Assembly: GCA_015064695.1 (NCBI GenBank)
Contig: SVRS01000015.1
Span: 1 to 46,448, forward strand
From: Oscillospiraceae bacterium
Lineage (GTDB): Bacteria > Bacillota > Clostridia > Oscillospirales > CAG-272
DNA length: 46,448 nucleotides
Direction: 5' to 3'
The notes under the pieces are model-generated. The model was not told the DNA's origin. It searched no databases and was given only the letters and a program-made list of their open reading frames with translations. Shown piece after piece: positions 9,070 through 16,723 of this stretch; positions within the stretch are counted from its first letter, which is position 1; each line of letters opens with the position of its first letter. The position numbers were made by a program, and so were the translations under genes.

Positions 9070-9933
9070 ATGAAACGCGATATTCTCCGCATCATTGAAG
9101 ACAATATGGACGGCTTTTCCAAGGGTCAGCGGCAGATCGCCCGCTACCTCCTTGCCCATTACGATAAGGCCGCCTATATGACGGCAGCAAAGCTCGGCTC
9201 TGAGGTCAGCGTGTCTGAGTCCACCGTGGTTCGCTTCGTTATGGAGCTGGGCTACGCCGGCTACCCGGATTTCCAAAAGGCCCTCCAGGAGCTGATTCGC
9301 ACCAAGCTCACCTCCTTCCAGCGTATGGAGGTCACCAACCATCTGATCGGTGACGGCGACGTTTTGGAAAAGGTGCTCATGACCAACGTGGAAAACATCC
9401 GCGCTACCATGGAGAGCATCAGCCGCACCGCCTTCCGCGAGGCCGTGGATGCCATCGTGAAGGCTCGGAACGTGTATATCATCGGCGTCCGCTCCTCCTC
9501 CATGCTGGCGAATTTTCTGAGCTATAGCCTGCAAATGACCTTCGATAACGTCCGCCTCATTGATACCGCCGCGGGAGGCGAGCTGTTCCAGCAGATCATG
9601 TCCCTGGGGGAGGGCGACGTGATGGTGGCCATCAGCTTCCCCCGCTACTCCAAGCGTATCATCAAGGCCGTGGAGTTTGCCCGCCGCGCAGGTGCCGACG
9701 TCATCGCCCTGACGGATAGCGCCGAATCGCCCATCGCCCACTCGGCTCAGCAGGTGCTGATCGCCCAGAGCGATATGGCCTCCTACGTGGATTCGCTGGT
9801 GGCGCCCCTCTCCCTCATCAACGCCCTCGTGGTGGCGGTGTCCCGCGCCCGGGAGGACGAGGTTCGGGAAAGACTGCAGAAGCTGGAGCATATCTGGGAC
9901 GAATACGACGTGTACGATAAAAACCAGGGTTGA
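9070..9933 (+). CDS. MurR/RpiR family transcriptional regulator
   Basis: Sugar-phosphate-responsive transcription factor of 287 residues. An N-terminal RpiR helix-turn-helix covers about residues 1–77, with the recognition segment VSVSESTVVRFVMELGYAGY. A C-terminal SIS (sugar isomerase) domain runs from about 120 to 260, including ARNVYIIGVRSSSMLA and ISFPRYSKRI. Family members sense phosphosugars such as N-acetylmuramate 6-phosphate or ribose 5-phosphate; the ligand here is unknown. The ATG at 9070 starts the conserved MKRDIL sequence. An in-frame extension to 8902 would overlap the promoter and is rejected. It may regulate the LamG gene upstream or its own operon; the flavoprotein gene follows after 26 bases. 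Confidence 0.92.
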   Translation: MKRDILRIIEDNMDGFSKGQRQIARYLLAHYDKAAYMTAAKLGSEVSVSESTVVRFVMELGYAGYPDFQKALQELIRTKLTSFQRMEVTNHLIGDGDVLEKVLMTNVENIRATMESISRTAFREAVDAIVKARNVYIIGVRSSSMLANFLSYSLQMTFDNVRLIDTAAGGELFQQIMSLGEGDVMVAISFPRYSKRIIKAVEFARRAGADVIALTDSAESPIAHSAQQVLIAQSDMASYVDSLVAPLSLINALVVAVSRAREDEVRERLQKLEHIWDEYDVYDKNQG

Positions 9934-9959
9934 ACCCAACCCACGGAAAGGGAATGGAT

Positions 9960-11225
9960 ATGTCCGAAAAAAGAACCGTTGCCATCATCGGAGGCGGAGC
10001 CGCCGGGCTCATGGCCGCCGCCTACGCCGCCGAGATCCGCGACCCCGACACCGATGAGATCCTGCTCATCGAGCAGAACGACCGCATGGGGAAAAAGCTC
10101 CGCATTACGGGCAAGGGCCGATGCAATCTGACCAACGATTGCGACCGCGACGAATTCCTGTCGAACGTCCCCACCAACCCCCGATTCCTCTACGCCTCCC
10201 TGGCGGGCTTCGATACAAAGGATACCCAAGAGTATTTTGAATCCCTCGGCGTCCCCCTCAAGGTGGAGCGGGGAAAGCGGGTGTTTCCCGTGTCCGACAA
10301 GGCCGGGGACGTGGTGGAGGCCCTGGTGCGCCGATGCCGTGAGCTGGGGGTCAAGACCCTGCAGGGCCGCGTGTCCGCCATCCATACCGAAGCAGAGAGC
10401 GGCGCGCCCCGTGTAACCGCTCTGCGCGTGGGCGGGAAGGATATTCCCGTGGATGCCGCCATCCTCTGCACCGGCGGCTGCTCCTATCCCGTCACGGGCT
10501 CCGACGGAAACGGCTACAAGCTGGCCGAGCGCCTGGGCCATACCGTCGTTCCGCCCCGCCCCTCCCTGGTGCCCCTGGTCTGCGAGGGGAACCTCTGCTC
10601 CCGTATGATGGGGCTCTCCCTGCGGAACGTGAACCTCCGCGTGCTGGATACCGCCAAGGGAAAGTACGTCTACGAGGATTTCGGAGAAATGCTCTTTACC
10701 CATTACGGCGTTACGGGCCCGCTGGTCCTCAGCGCCTCCGCCCATATCCCCGACGTGGAATCCGGCAAATATGAGCTGCACGTCAACCTCAAGCCCGCCC
10801 TGGACGATGCCGAGCTGGACGCCCGCATCCTGGCGGATTTCAAGAAGTACGCCAATCGGGATTTCATCAATGCCCTCTCGGATCTTCTGCCCATCAAGGC
10901 CATTGAGCCGGTGGTGGAGCTGTCGGGCATCGATCCCCGCGTGAAGGTCAACGCCATCACCAAGGAGCAGCGCAAGGCCCTGGCGGCGGTCCTTCATTGC
11001 ATCAGGCTCAAGCCCGTCCGTCCCCGTCCCATCGCCGAGGCCATCGTGACCAAGGGCGGTATCAAGGTCAGCGAGGTGGATCCCAAAACCATGGGATCCA
11101 AGCTGGTGGACGGGCTCTACTTCGCAGGTGAGGTGCTGGACGTGGATGCCTATACGGGAGGATTCAATTTGCAGATCGCCTTCTCCACCGCGAGACTCGC
11201 CGCCCAATCGGCGGTGTGGGGATAA
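9960..11225 (+). CDS. HI0933/YhiN-family FAD-dependent flavoprotein
   Basis: Flavoprotein of the HI0933 (YhiN, BaiN-like) family, 421 residues. A Rossmann FAD-binding motif lies at the N-terminus (AIIGGGAAGLMAA), followed by the family signature GKKLRITGKGRCNLTN near residue 42. A C-terminal GG motif with YTGGFNLQIAFSTG-like sequence completes the FAD site. Its natural reaction is poorly known; one gut relative is reported to reduce bile-acid intermediates, which is not enough to assign a substrate. GGAAAGGG lies 7 bases before the ATG at 9960; another ATG two codons earlier is less well placed. It stands just ahead of cmk and plsC, an order often seen in Clostridia. Confidence 0.9.
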   Translation: MSEKRTVAIIGGGAAGLMAAAYAAEIRDPDTDEILLIEQNDRMGKKLRITGKGRCNLTNDCDRDEFLSNVPTNPRFLYASLAGFDTKDTQEYFESLGVPLKVERGKRVFPVSDKAGDVVEALVRRCRELGVKTLQGRVSAIHTEAESGAPRVTALRVGGKDIPVDAAILCTGGCSYPVTGSDGNGYKLAERLGHTVVPPRPSLVPLVCEGNLCSRMMGLSLRNVNLRVLDTAKGKYVYEDFGEMLFTHYGVTGPLVLSASAHIPDVESGKYELHVNLKPALDDAELDARILADFKKYANRDFINALSDLLPIKAIEPVVELSGIDPRVKVNAITKEQRKALAAVLHCIRLKPVRPRPIAEAIVTKGGIKVSEVDPKTMGSKLVDGLYFAGEVLDVDAYTGGFNLQIAFSTARLAAQSAVWG

Positions 11226-11279
11226 ACCAATATCCAAAGCTCAATACCCCTCAAAAAAATTCAGAAAAAGGAGCCCATC

Positions 11280-11966
11280 ATGTCCCACATCCAAATCGCC
11301 ATCGACGGCCCCAGCGGTGCCGGTAAATCATCACTCTCCAAGGCCGTGGCTAAGGCCATGGGCATTATCTACGTAGACACGGGTGCGCTCTACCGCACCG
11401 TGGGCTACTTCGCCCGCTCCAGGGGAATTACGCTGGACGATATGTCTGCCCTTGTTCCTCTCCTGGGGGAGATCACCATTGAGGTCCGCTACGAAAATGA
11501 GGTCCAGTGCGTTTATCTCAACGGTGAGAATCTGGGCGACCGCATCCGCGAAAACGAGATCTCCATGTACGCCTCCGGGGTGTCCGCCATTCCCGAGGTT
11601 CGTGCCTTCCTTTTGGATACCCAGAAGGATATCGCCAACAAGAATTCCGTTATCATGGACGGCCGCGATATCGGCACGGTGATCCTGCCCAATGCCGATG
11701 TGAAGATCTTCCTCACCGCCTCCAACGAGGTGCGCGCCCGCCGCCGTGTCAAGGAGCTGGCCGAGAAGGGAATGCCGGTTTCCTACGAGGAGGTGCTGGC
11801 GGATATGATCCAACGGGATGAGCAGGATCGAAGCCGGGATATCGCTCCCGCCATCGCCGCCCCCGACGCCATTCATTTCGACAACTCCTACGAGGGCTTC
11901 GACGAGGCCCTGAACGCCCTTCTTTCGGTCATTCAAAACGCTTTGCAAAAGGAGTCACGGTCATGA
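11280..11966 (+). CDS. cmk: Cytidylate kinase
   Basis: Phosphorylates CMP and dCMP with ATP in pyrimidine salvage and nucleotide supply. The 228-residue protein shows the P-loop GPSGAGKSSLSKAVA at residues 10–24, the substrate segment YVDTGALYRTVG, the conserved VIMDGRDIGTVI block near residue 125, and an RDEQDRSRD lid near 180. AAAAAGGAG lies before the ATG. Its last four bases overlap the start of plsC (ATGA), which indicates translational coupling. Confidence 0.97.
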   Translation: MSHIQIAIDGPSGAGKSSLSKAVAKAMGIIYVDTGALYRTVGYFARSRGITLDDMSALVPLLGEITIEVRYENEVQCVYLNGENLGDRIRENEISMYASGVSAIPEVRAFLLDTQKDIANKNSVIMDGRDIGTVILPNADVKIFLTASNEVRARRRVKELAEKGMPVSYEEVLADMIQRDEQDRSRDIAPAIAAPDAIHFDNSYEGFDEALNALLSVIQNALQKESRS

Positions 11967-12601
11967 GCAAACAGAAAAAGCCCGTAAAGCCCATCAGCGG
12001 TCTCTACAAGGTGGTGAAGTTCACCCTGACCTATCCCGTTCGCTTTCTCTGCCATATGAAGGTAAAGGGAGCAGAGAACGAGCCTACCCGTGAGCAGGGA
12101 ACCTATCTTGTCATCGCCAATCACCGCACCTGGGCCGATCCCATCTACCTTTGCTGTGCCCTCAAGCATCAGCAGCCCCACTTCATGGCGAAAAAGGAGC
12201 TGTTCAAGATCCCGTTGCTGAATCTGCTCATCCGCGCGCTGGGCGCCTATCCCGTGAACCGCGGCGGCGCTGACGTGGGCGCGATCCGTCATACCATTGA
12301 TATGCTCAAGCAGGGGGTATGCGTAGGTATGTTCCCCCAGGGCCACCGCTATAACGGTGTGGATCCCCGCGAAACGCCCGTTAAGACCGGCGCGGCCATG
12401 ATCGCGCAGAAAGCGGGCGTGCAGGTTCTGCCCGTGTTTATCAAGGTCAAAAACAACCGCCATCGCTTCCTGTGCAGGAAGGAGGTCATCGTGGGTAAGC
12501 CCATTCCCTTTGAGGAGCTGAACTATAACCCCGAGGCCCCCGGCGAGTACCAGCGTATTGCGGATCTGCTCTTTGAGCGGGTCTGTGAGCTGGGGGATTA
12601 A
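11963..12601 (+). CDS. plsC: 1-acyl-sn-glycerol-3-phosphate acyltransferase
   Basis: Acylates lysophosphatidic acid to phosphatidic acid at the inner membrane face. The 212-residue protein has the acyltransferase motif NHRTWADP (HX4D) near residue 53, the substrate motif with FPQGHR near 125, and a third block around KAGVQVLPVFI. The second motif reads PQGHR rather than the common PEGTR, a variant seen in clostridial paralogues. It overlaps cmk by four bases and precedes ispH/S1 by 59 bases. This cmk–plsC–ispH/S1 order is conserved in many Clostridia. Confidence 0.94.
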   Translation: MSKQKKPVKPISGLYKVVKFTLTYPVRFLCHMKVKGAENEPTREQGTYLVIANHRTWADPIYLCCALKHQQPHFMAKKELFKIPLLNLLIRALGAYPVNRGGADVGAIRHTIDMLKQGVCVGMFPQGHRYNGVDPRETPVKTGAAMIAQKAGVQVLPVFIKVKNNRHRFLCRKEVIVGKPIPFEELNYNPEAPGEYQRIADLLFERVCELGD

Positions 12602-12660
12602 CGGAAAGCTGTTGAGAGCTGAAGCATGATATTGCCGAAAACGGCGGAAAGGACGTGAAT

Positions 12661-14688
12661 ATGGAGATCATCGTGGCCAAGAACGCAGGCTTTTGCTTCG
12701 GCGTGGCCCGCGCTACCGCCGCCGTGGAAAAGGAAATGCGGGAGAAGCTTCCCGGGGAGCGGATCTTTACCCTGGGAAGATTGATCCATAACGAGATCTA
12801 TAACCGACGTCTGGAGGCGGGAGGCGTGACCGTCATCGGCACCGCCGATCTGGAGCGGCTCTGCCGGGAGGCCGCCCCCGCCGCCCCCGTCAAGATCTTC
12901 GTCCGCGCTCACGGCATGACGGCGGAGACAGAGAAGCTGTTGAATCGCCTGGCAAATGCCAATCCTTGGTTTTCCTTCGTGGATTGCACCTGCTCCTATG
13001 TGAAAAAGATCCATCGGATCGCCGTCGAGCATGACGAAAAGAATGGGGAGGCGCGCAGGGAAACGGGGAAGGACGATCGATTCCTGGCGGTTCTGGGCTC
13101 GGCAGATCACCCCGAGGTGGTGGGGTTTGTCAGCCGATTCACGGGAAAGACGGTGGTTTTCAACACCGCGGCAGAGGCGGAGGCCCTGCTGGCTCAGGGG
13201 AATATTCCCACGGACGGTTCTCTGACCCCCGTTTTGGTGGCACAGACTACCCAAAAATTGGACGAATGGGAAAAGACAAAAAAAATTTACAATTTAACCT
13301 TTACACGTCCATATATTTATGATACAATTTGCAGTATTACGGACTCCAGGCAAACCGAAGCCGCATCGCTCGCACGCAAATGCGACCGCATCGTTGTGAT
13401 CGGAGGAAGGGATAGCTCCAACTCCGCTAAGCTGTATTCGATCTGCCAGAGCATTTGTGCTGACACCGTGTGGGTCGAGCGCGCTGAGGAGCTGCCGAAG
13501 GAGATTCCGTTAGCCTGCCAACGGGTAGGCATCGTGGCAGGGGCATCAACCCCCCGCGACATTATTGAGGAGGTAACAAACAACATGAGCGAGACCATGA
13601 ACGAAAACTTTGCGGAACTGCTTGAGGAATCCCTCAAGACTTTGAATACAGGAGATACTGTGACCGGTATTATTACCAGCATTAGCGCAGGCGAGATTCA
13701 GCTTGATCTCGGCGCCAAGGTTACCGGCGTTATCAAGCTGGAACAGATCACCGATGATCCTTCTGCAAAACTCTGCGAGATGTTCAAAATCGGAGATGAG
13801 GTGGAGGCATTCGTGATTCGTGTCAGCGACCGCGACGGCTTCGCTGAGCTCTCCAAGAAGCGTGTAGATTCCGATAAGAACTGGCTCAAGATCGTAGCCG
13901 CTTACGAGAACGGCGAGAACATCGAGGGCAAGGTCATTTCCGTTAATAAGGGCGGCGTTGAGGCTATCTGCTTCGATAACCGCGTATTTATCCCCGCCGC
14001 TCACACCGGTATTCCCCGTGAGGGCGATCTCTCCACCCTGGTCGGCCAGACCGTAACTCTCCGCATTCTGGAGATCGGCGAGAAGAAGAGAGCTAAGGGC
14101 TCCATCCGCCTGGTTCTCCGCGACGAGAAGCGCGCACGCGAGAAGGCTTTCTGGGAGGAGATCGAGGAGGGCAAGATCTACACCGGTACCGTTAAGAGCA
14201 TGACCAGCTACGGCGCGTTCGTTGATCTGGGCGGTGTTGACGGTATGGTTCATTGCACCGAGCTGTCCTGGAAGCGCATCAAGTCTCCCGCTGAGGTTCT
14301 CTCCATCGGCGACGAGATCACCGTCTTCGTTAAGAGCTACGACGCTGAGAAGAAGCGCATCTCCCTGGGCTACAAGACCGAGGCAACCAACCCCTGGTTC
14401 ATCTTCACCTCTCAGTATGCGATTGGTGATACCGCTTCCGTTAAGATCGTCAACCTGATGCCCTTCGGTGCATTCGCTGAGATCGTTGATGGTGTGGACG
14501 GTCTGATCCACATTTCTCAGATTGCTGATCACAAGATCGGCAAGCCCGCCGACGTTCTGGAGATTGGCCAGGTCGTTGATGCTAAGATCATCGATATTGA
14601 CAACGACAACCAGAAGGTCAGCCTGTCCATCCGCGCTCTCCTGGAGGAGGCTAAGGCCGCCGAGGAGGCTGCTCCCGTCGAGGAGTAA
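12661..14688 (+). CDS. ispH: Fusion of IspH (HMBPP reductase) and ribosomal protein S1-like domains
   Basis: Bifunctional 675-residue protein. Residues 1 to about 300 are IspH, the iron-sulfur enzyme that makes IPP and DMAPP in the last step of the MEP pathway. Its cluster cysteines are in NAGFCFGV (Cys12), VDCTCSYVKKIH and YDTICSITDSRQ, and the catalytic HPE is in SADHPEVVG. Residues 309–675 hold four S1 RNA-binding domains: GDTVTGIITSIS, GENIEGKVISVN, GKIYTGTVKSMTSYGAFVDL and GDTASVKIVNLMPFGAF. The ATG at 12661 is preferred over a GTG two codons earlier because AAAGGA is then 7 bases away. This fusion is known in Clostridia. The two halves differ sharply in codon use, and an internal promoter and Shine-Dalgarno site precede the S1 half. 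Confidence 0.95.
   Translation: MEIIVAKNAGFCFGVARATAAVEKEMREKLPGERIFTLGRLIHNEIYNRRLEAGGVTVIGTADLERLCREAAPAAPVKIFVRAHGMTAETEKLLNRLANANPWFSFVDCTCSYVKKIHRIAVEHDEKNGEARRETGKDDRFLAVLGSADHPEVVGFVSRFTGKTVVFNTAAEAEALLAQGNIPTDGSLTPVLVAQTTQKLDEWEKTKKIYNLTFTRPYIYDTICSITDSRQTEAASLARKCDRIVVIGGRDSSNSAKLYSICQSICADTVWVERAEELPKEIPLACQRVGIVAGASTPRDIIEEVTNNMSETMNENFAELLEESLKTLNTGDTVTGIITSISAGEIQLDLGAKVTGVIKLEQITDDPSAKLCEMFKIGDEVEAFVIRVSDRDGFAELSKKRVDSDKNWLKIVAAYENGENIEGKVISVNKGGVEAICFDNRVFIPAAHTGIPREGDLSTLVGQTVTLRILEIGEKKRAKGSIRLVLRDEKRAREKAFWEEIEEGKIYTGTVKSMTSYGAFVDLGGVDGMVHCTELSWKRIKSPAEVLSIGDEITVFVKSYDAEKKRISLGYKTEATNPWFIFTSQYAIGDTASVKIVNLMPFGAFAEIVDGVDGLIHISQIADHKIGKPADVLEIGQVVDAKIIDIDNDNQKVSLSIRALLEEAKAAEEAAPVEE
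13300..13328 (+). promoter_or_regulatory. Internal promoter inside ispH, directed at the S1 half
   Basis: TTTACA, a 17-base spacer and TACAAT with a TATGA −16 element. It lies in a strikingly AT-rich patch (about 13270–13345) within otherwise GC-rich coding sequence. A −10 region 257 bases before the internal ATG at 13585 would give an S1-only transcript. Confidence 0.55.
13568..13587 (+). promoter_or_regulatory. Internal ribosome binding site and ATG for an S1-only product
   Basis: AGGAGGT lies 10 bases before an in-frame ATG (codon 309). The AGGAGGT is better than the site of the full-length start. Translation from it would give a 367-residue protein of four S1 domains starting MSETMNENF, like free S1 proteins in other Firmicutes. 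Confidence 0.55.
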
Positions 14689-14949
14689 TTCCTACGTAAA
14701 ATCAGGACACAATCCCGCTTTTCTCCGTGATTCTTAACGGAGAATGTATGGGCACAAAAATTTCGGCAGAGATATTGTTGTCTCTGCCGATTTGTGTTAT
14801 ACTCGGGTTGGTGCAAAGCCTCCCTTAGGGAGGGGGATCGCCTGTGTGCGCCCCTGCCTCCGTTCAAGGCTCCTACTGTCAATTCCTTCACGGTCTGCAC
14901 AGTGTATTTCGCTCACCGCCCTTGACATTCATTCGCTTTTATTGTATAA
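14689..14949. other. Intergenic stretch with a hairpin repeat and an orphan promoter
   Basis: No gene is visible. It holds a family-C hairpin (14763–14790, TCGGCAGAGA with TCTCTGCCGA), half an arm of a family-B repeat (GCAAAGCCTCCCTTAGGGAGG, near 14814–14834), and the promoter-like sequence described separately. The family-C hairpin follows the ispH/S1 stop and could act as its terminator, although no T-run follows. Confidence 0.6.
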
Positions 14950-14950
14950 G
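14922..14950 (+). promoter_or_regulatory. Orphan promoter abutting element A2
   Basis: TTGACA, a 17-base spacer and TATAAG. The final G of the −10 is the first base of the element at 14950. No plus-strand gene follows, so it fires into the element. Confidence 0.5.
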
Positions 14951-15332
14951 GGAACCTCTAAAAATTCGTCGCACTGATACTATTCCTCAACCAAAACCTT
15001 GAATACAATTGTTATTCCATACCAATGGGGTAGGGGCCCCATGGTGATGTTCACGATTATACTTGTTGTCCTCTTGTATCCTGTATCATCTCTTTTTTGA
15101 AGTTCTTGGGATTCTTAAACCCTTCTTTTAAGAAGGGTTTAAGCCGCCGGAGGCACGCACTTTTTCAATGTTTTTATCAAGGATTAGTATGAGAATCGCC
15201 GGAATCTTTTCCGTTTGCCCACGAAGTGGGCGCTTCACCAAAAATCCTTCGCGTAGACTCCACTACGCGAAGGATTTTTGTTGCGTCTGACAAAAAATCT
15301 TCTCACCGCACGCTGAATATGTAGAGGTCCCC
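14950..15332. mobile_element. Family-A TIR element, copy A2, interrupted by a nested element
   Basis: The ends are GGGAACCTCTAAAAATTC and the inverted form of GGGGACCTCTACATATTCA. The right 140 bases match copy A3 (17575–17766) closely in inverted orientation, including the CGCGTAG/CTACGCG hairpin and the block CCCACGAAGTGGGC. Relative to A3, a 214-base insert splits the left part. No coding sequence is present, so this is MITE-like. Its end lies one base from the stop codon of the GH109-like gene. Confidence 0.75.
14977..15190. mobile_element. Second small TIR element nested inside A2
   Basis: Imperfect 27-base terminal inverted repeats beginning ATACTA (20 of 27 positions match by eye) bound the sequence missing from copy A3. 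It contains a perfect 14-base hairpin, CTTAAACCCTTCTT with AAGAAGGGTTTAAG (15114–15143). No open frame and no clear target duplication are seen. Confidence 0.5.
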
Positions 15333-15333
15333 T

Positions 15334-16578
15334 TTAGAGATTCTCTTTATTCAAATTGATCACGTCCAAGGGCTTCCGCGTTTTGTACGCACCCTTCGTG
15401 AAATCGGGAATTGCCTGGGGAGCGCCGTTGCTTTCAATGGATTTTTCAGACAGGCAGGTAATGCACATCCAGGCCGCCGCATCATAAACGTCGATGGGGA
15501 ACGTTCTTCCTTCCTTAATGCAATCAATGAACTCGCGGTAAATGAAATAGTCCATACCGCCGTGGCCGCTGGCCTTTTGCTCCTCGGTCATGCTCCGCCA
15601 CAGATCGGGCATGAAACGCTCCTCGTATTCCTTTCCGTTGTCGATGCAACGCTTGTAGTAGGCGCAGGTATCGAAATCCTCGGCCATACCGTCAAAGAAG
15701 AAGGAATTGGTGTCCATTTCGTACATACCCTTGGTTCCTCTCACGGTGAAGGCGCGGCTGTAGGAGCGGGGAAGGGTGGTGTCCAGGGTCAGGAGGATGG
15801 TTTCGCCGCCCTCGCAGGTAATGATGGTATTGACGATGTCGCCCTGCTTGAAGTGGGTGTCCTTCAACGTGTCATCCTGCTCGTAGAGCTTTTTATCCTC
15901 GATGTACTCCGCAAGACCGACGGCCTTGGAGGCAATCGAGACCAAGGAGACGAATTTGTTCCCTCGGTTGATGTTCAGAATCTTGGCAATGGGACCCAGC
16001 TCGTGGGTGGGGTAGTTCTCGCAGTTTCTGTCCCGATAGTTGTTCAGTCTGTAATGCCGCCACAGATTTCCGTGGGAAACCTCCTGACGCAGATCGTGAC
16101 CGTAGGCGCCCGAGCAATGAACAATGTGTCCCAGCGCACCGGCTCTGACGGCGGCGGTGGCCATCAGCTCGGAATTGTTGAAGCAACAGTTCTCCATGAA
16201 AGCAAAGGGGGTTTTGGTCTCCTCGTAAGCCTGCACCAGCGCATAGCACTCCTCCAGCGAGTAGGCTCCGCCCACCTCGCAGGCTACGGGAATCCCCTTG
16301 CGCATGGCATCGATGGAGATGCTCACGTGAGTCTCCCAGCAGGTGGCCACGTAAACGGCATCAAGACCCTCAATGGCGAAGATCTCCTCGTAGCTCCCGG
16401 TGCCGAAGGGGGTATATCCCTTCACGTCTGCGACGGCCTTGACCGCCCGCTCCACACGGTCGTCGTACAGGTCGCAAACGCCGACGATATCCAGGTCATC
16501 CATTTTCAGAAGGTTGCTCGTTAAAACACCGTATCCGCGTTGTCCCAGACCGATCACGCCGATTTTTACTTTTTTCAT
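15334..16578 (-). CDS. GH109-like NAD-dependent glycosidase / Gfo-Idh-MocA oxidoreductase
   Basis: A 414-residue protein of the Gfo/Idh/MocA fold with features of glycoside hydrolase family 109 (NAD-dependent alpha-N-acetylgalactosaminidase type). The N-terminal Rossmann motif is KIGVIGLGQRGYG. Blocks typical of GH109 are FMENCCF near residue 150, YPTHELGPIAKILNINRGN near 210–228, and HGGMDYFIYREFI near 355. The EKP motif of ordinary dehydrogenases is replaced by CEVG. GH109 enzymes cleave by transient oxidation with tightly bound NAD+. The exact sugar is inferred, not shown. There is no signal peptide, so the enzyme is cytoplasmic and would act on imported glycans. GGAGG precedes the ATG at 16578. 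It is divergent from an AraC regulator. Confidence 0.82.
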   Translation of the reverse strand: MKKVKIGVIGLGQRGYGVLTSNLLKMDDLDIVGVCDLYDDRVERAVKAVADVKGYTPFGTGSYEEIFAIEGLDAVYVATCWETHVSISIDAMRKGIPVACEVGGAYSLEECYALVQAYEETKTPFAFMENCCFNNSELMATAAVRAGALGHIVHCSGAYGHDLRQEVSHGNLWRHYRLNNYRDRNCENYPTHELGPIAKILNINRGNKFVSLVSIASKAVGLAEYIEDKKLYEQDDTLKDTHFKQGDIVNTIITCEGGETILLTLDTTLPRSYSRAFTVRGTKGMYEMDTNSFFFDGMAEDFDTCAYYKRCIDNGKEYEERFMPDLWRSMTEEQKASGHGGMDYFIYREFIDCIKEGRTFPIDVYDAAAWMCITCLSEKSIESNGAPQAIPDFTKGAYKTRKPLDVINLNKENL

Positions 16579-16612
16579 GATTTCCTCCATGCTGTATTTT
16601 TTTATTGCCCTA

Positions 16613-16641
16613 TTGACAATCTTTTCACAATGTTATATAAT
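16613..16641 (+). promoter_or_regulatory. Promoter of the araC-type gene
   Basis: Consensus TTGACA, a 17-base spacer and TATAAT. It overlaps the opposing promoter of the GH109-like gene, whose −10 box begins at the very next base. Confidence 0.85.
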
Positions 16642-16652
16642 ATTATATAACA
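16631..16652. promoter_or_regulatory. Perfect 22-base palindrome formed by two opposed −10 boxes
   Basis: The half-site is TGTTATATAAT followed by its exact inverse. Each half carries one TATAAT, one per strand. It is both core promoter and a symmetric candidate operator or melting site. Confidence 0.8.
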
Positions 16653-16670
16653 AATAAAGTGGCTTGTCCA
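16642..16670 (-). promoter_or_regulatory. Promoter of the GH109-like gene
   Basis: On the minus strand: TGGACA, a 17-base spacer and TATAAT. It points towards the GH109-like gene and through the araC promoter. Confidence 0.78.
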
Positions 16671-16723
16671 TAAATTATTTTCGCGCTTTGGGGTCTTAAT
16701 TTACTATTTGTGCAGGAGAGGTT

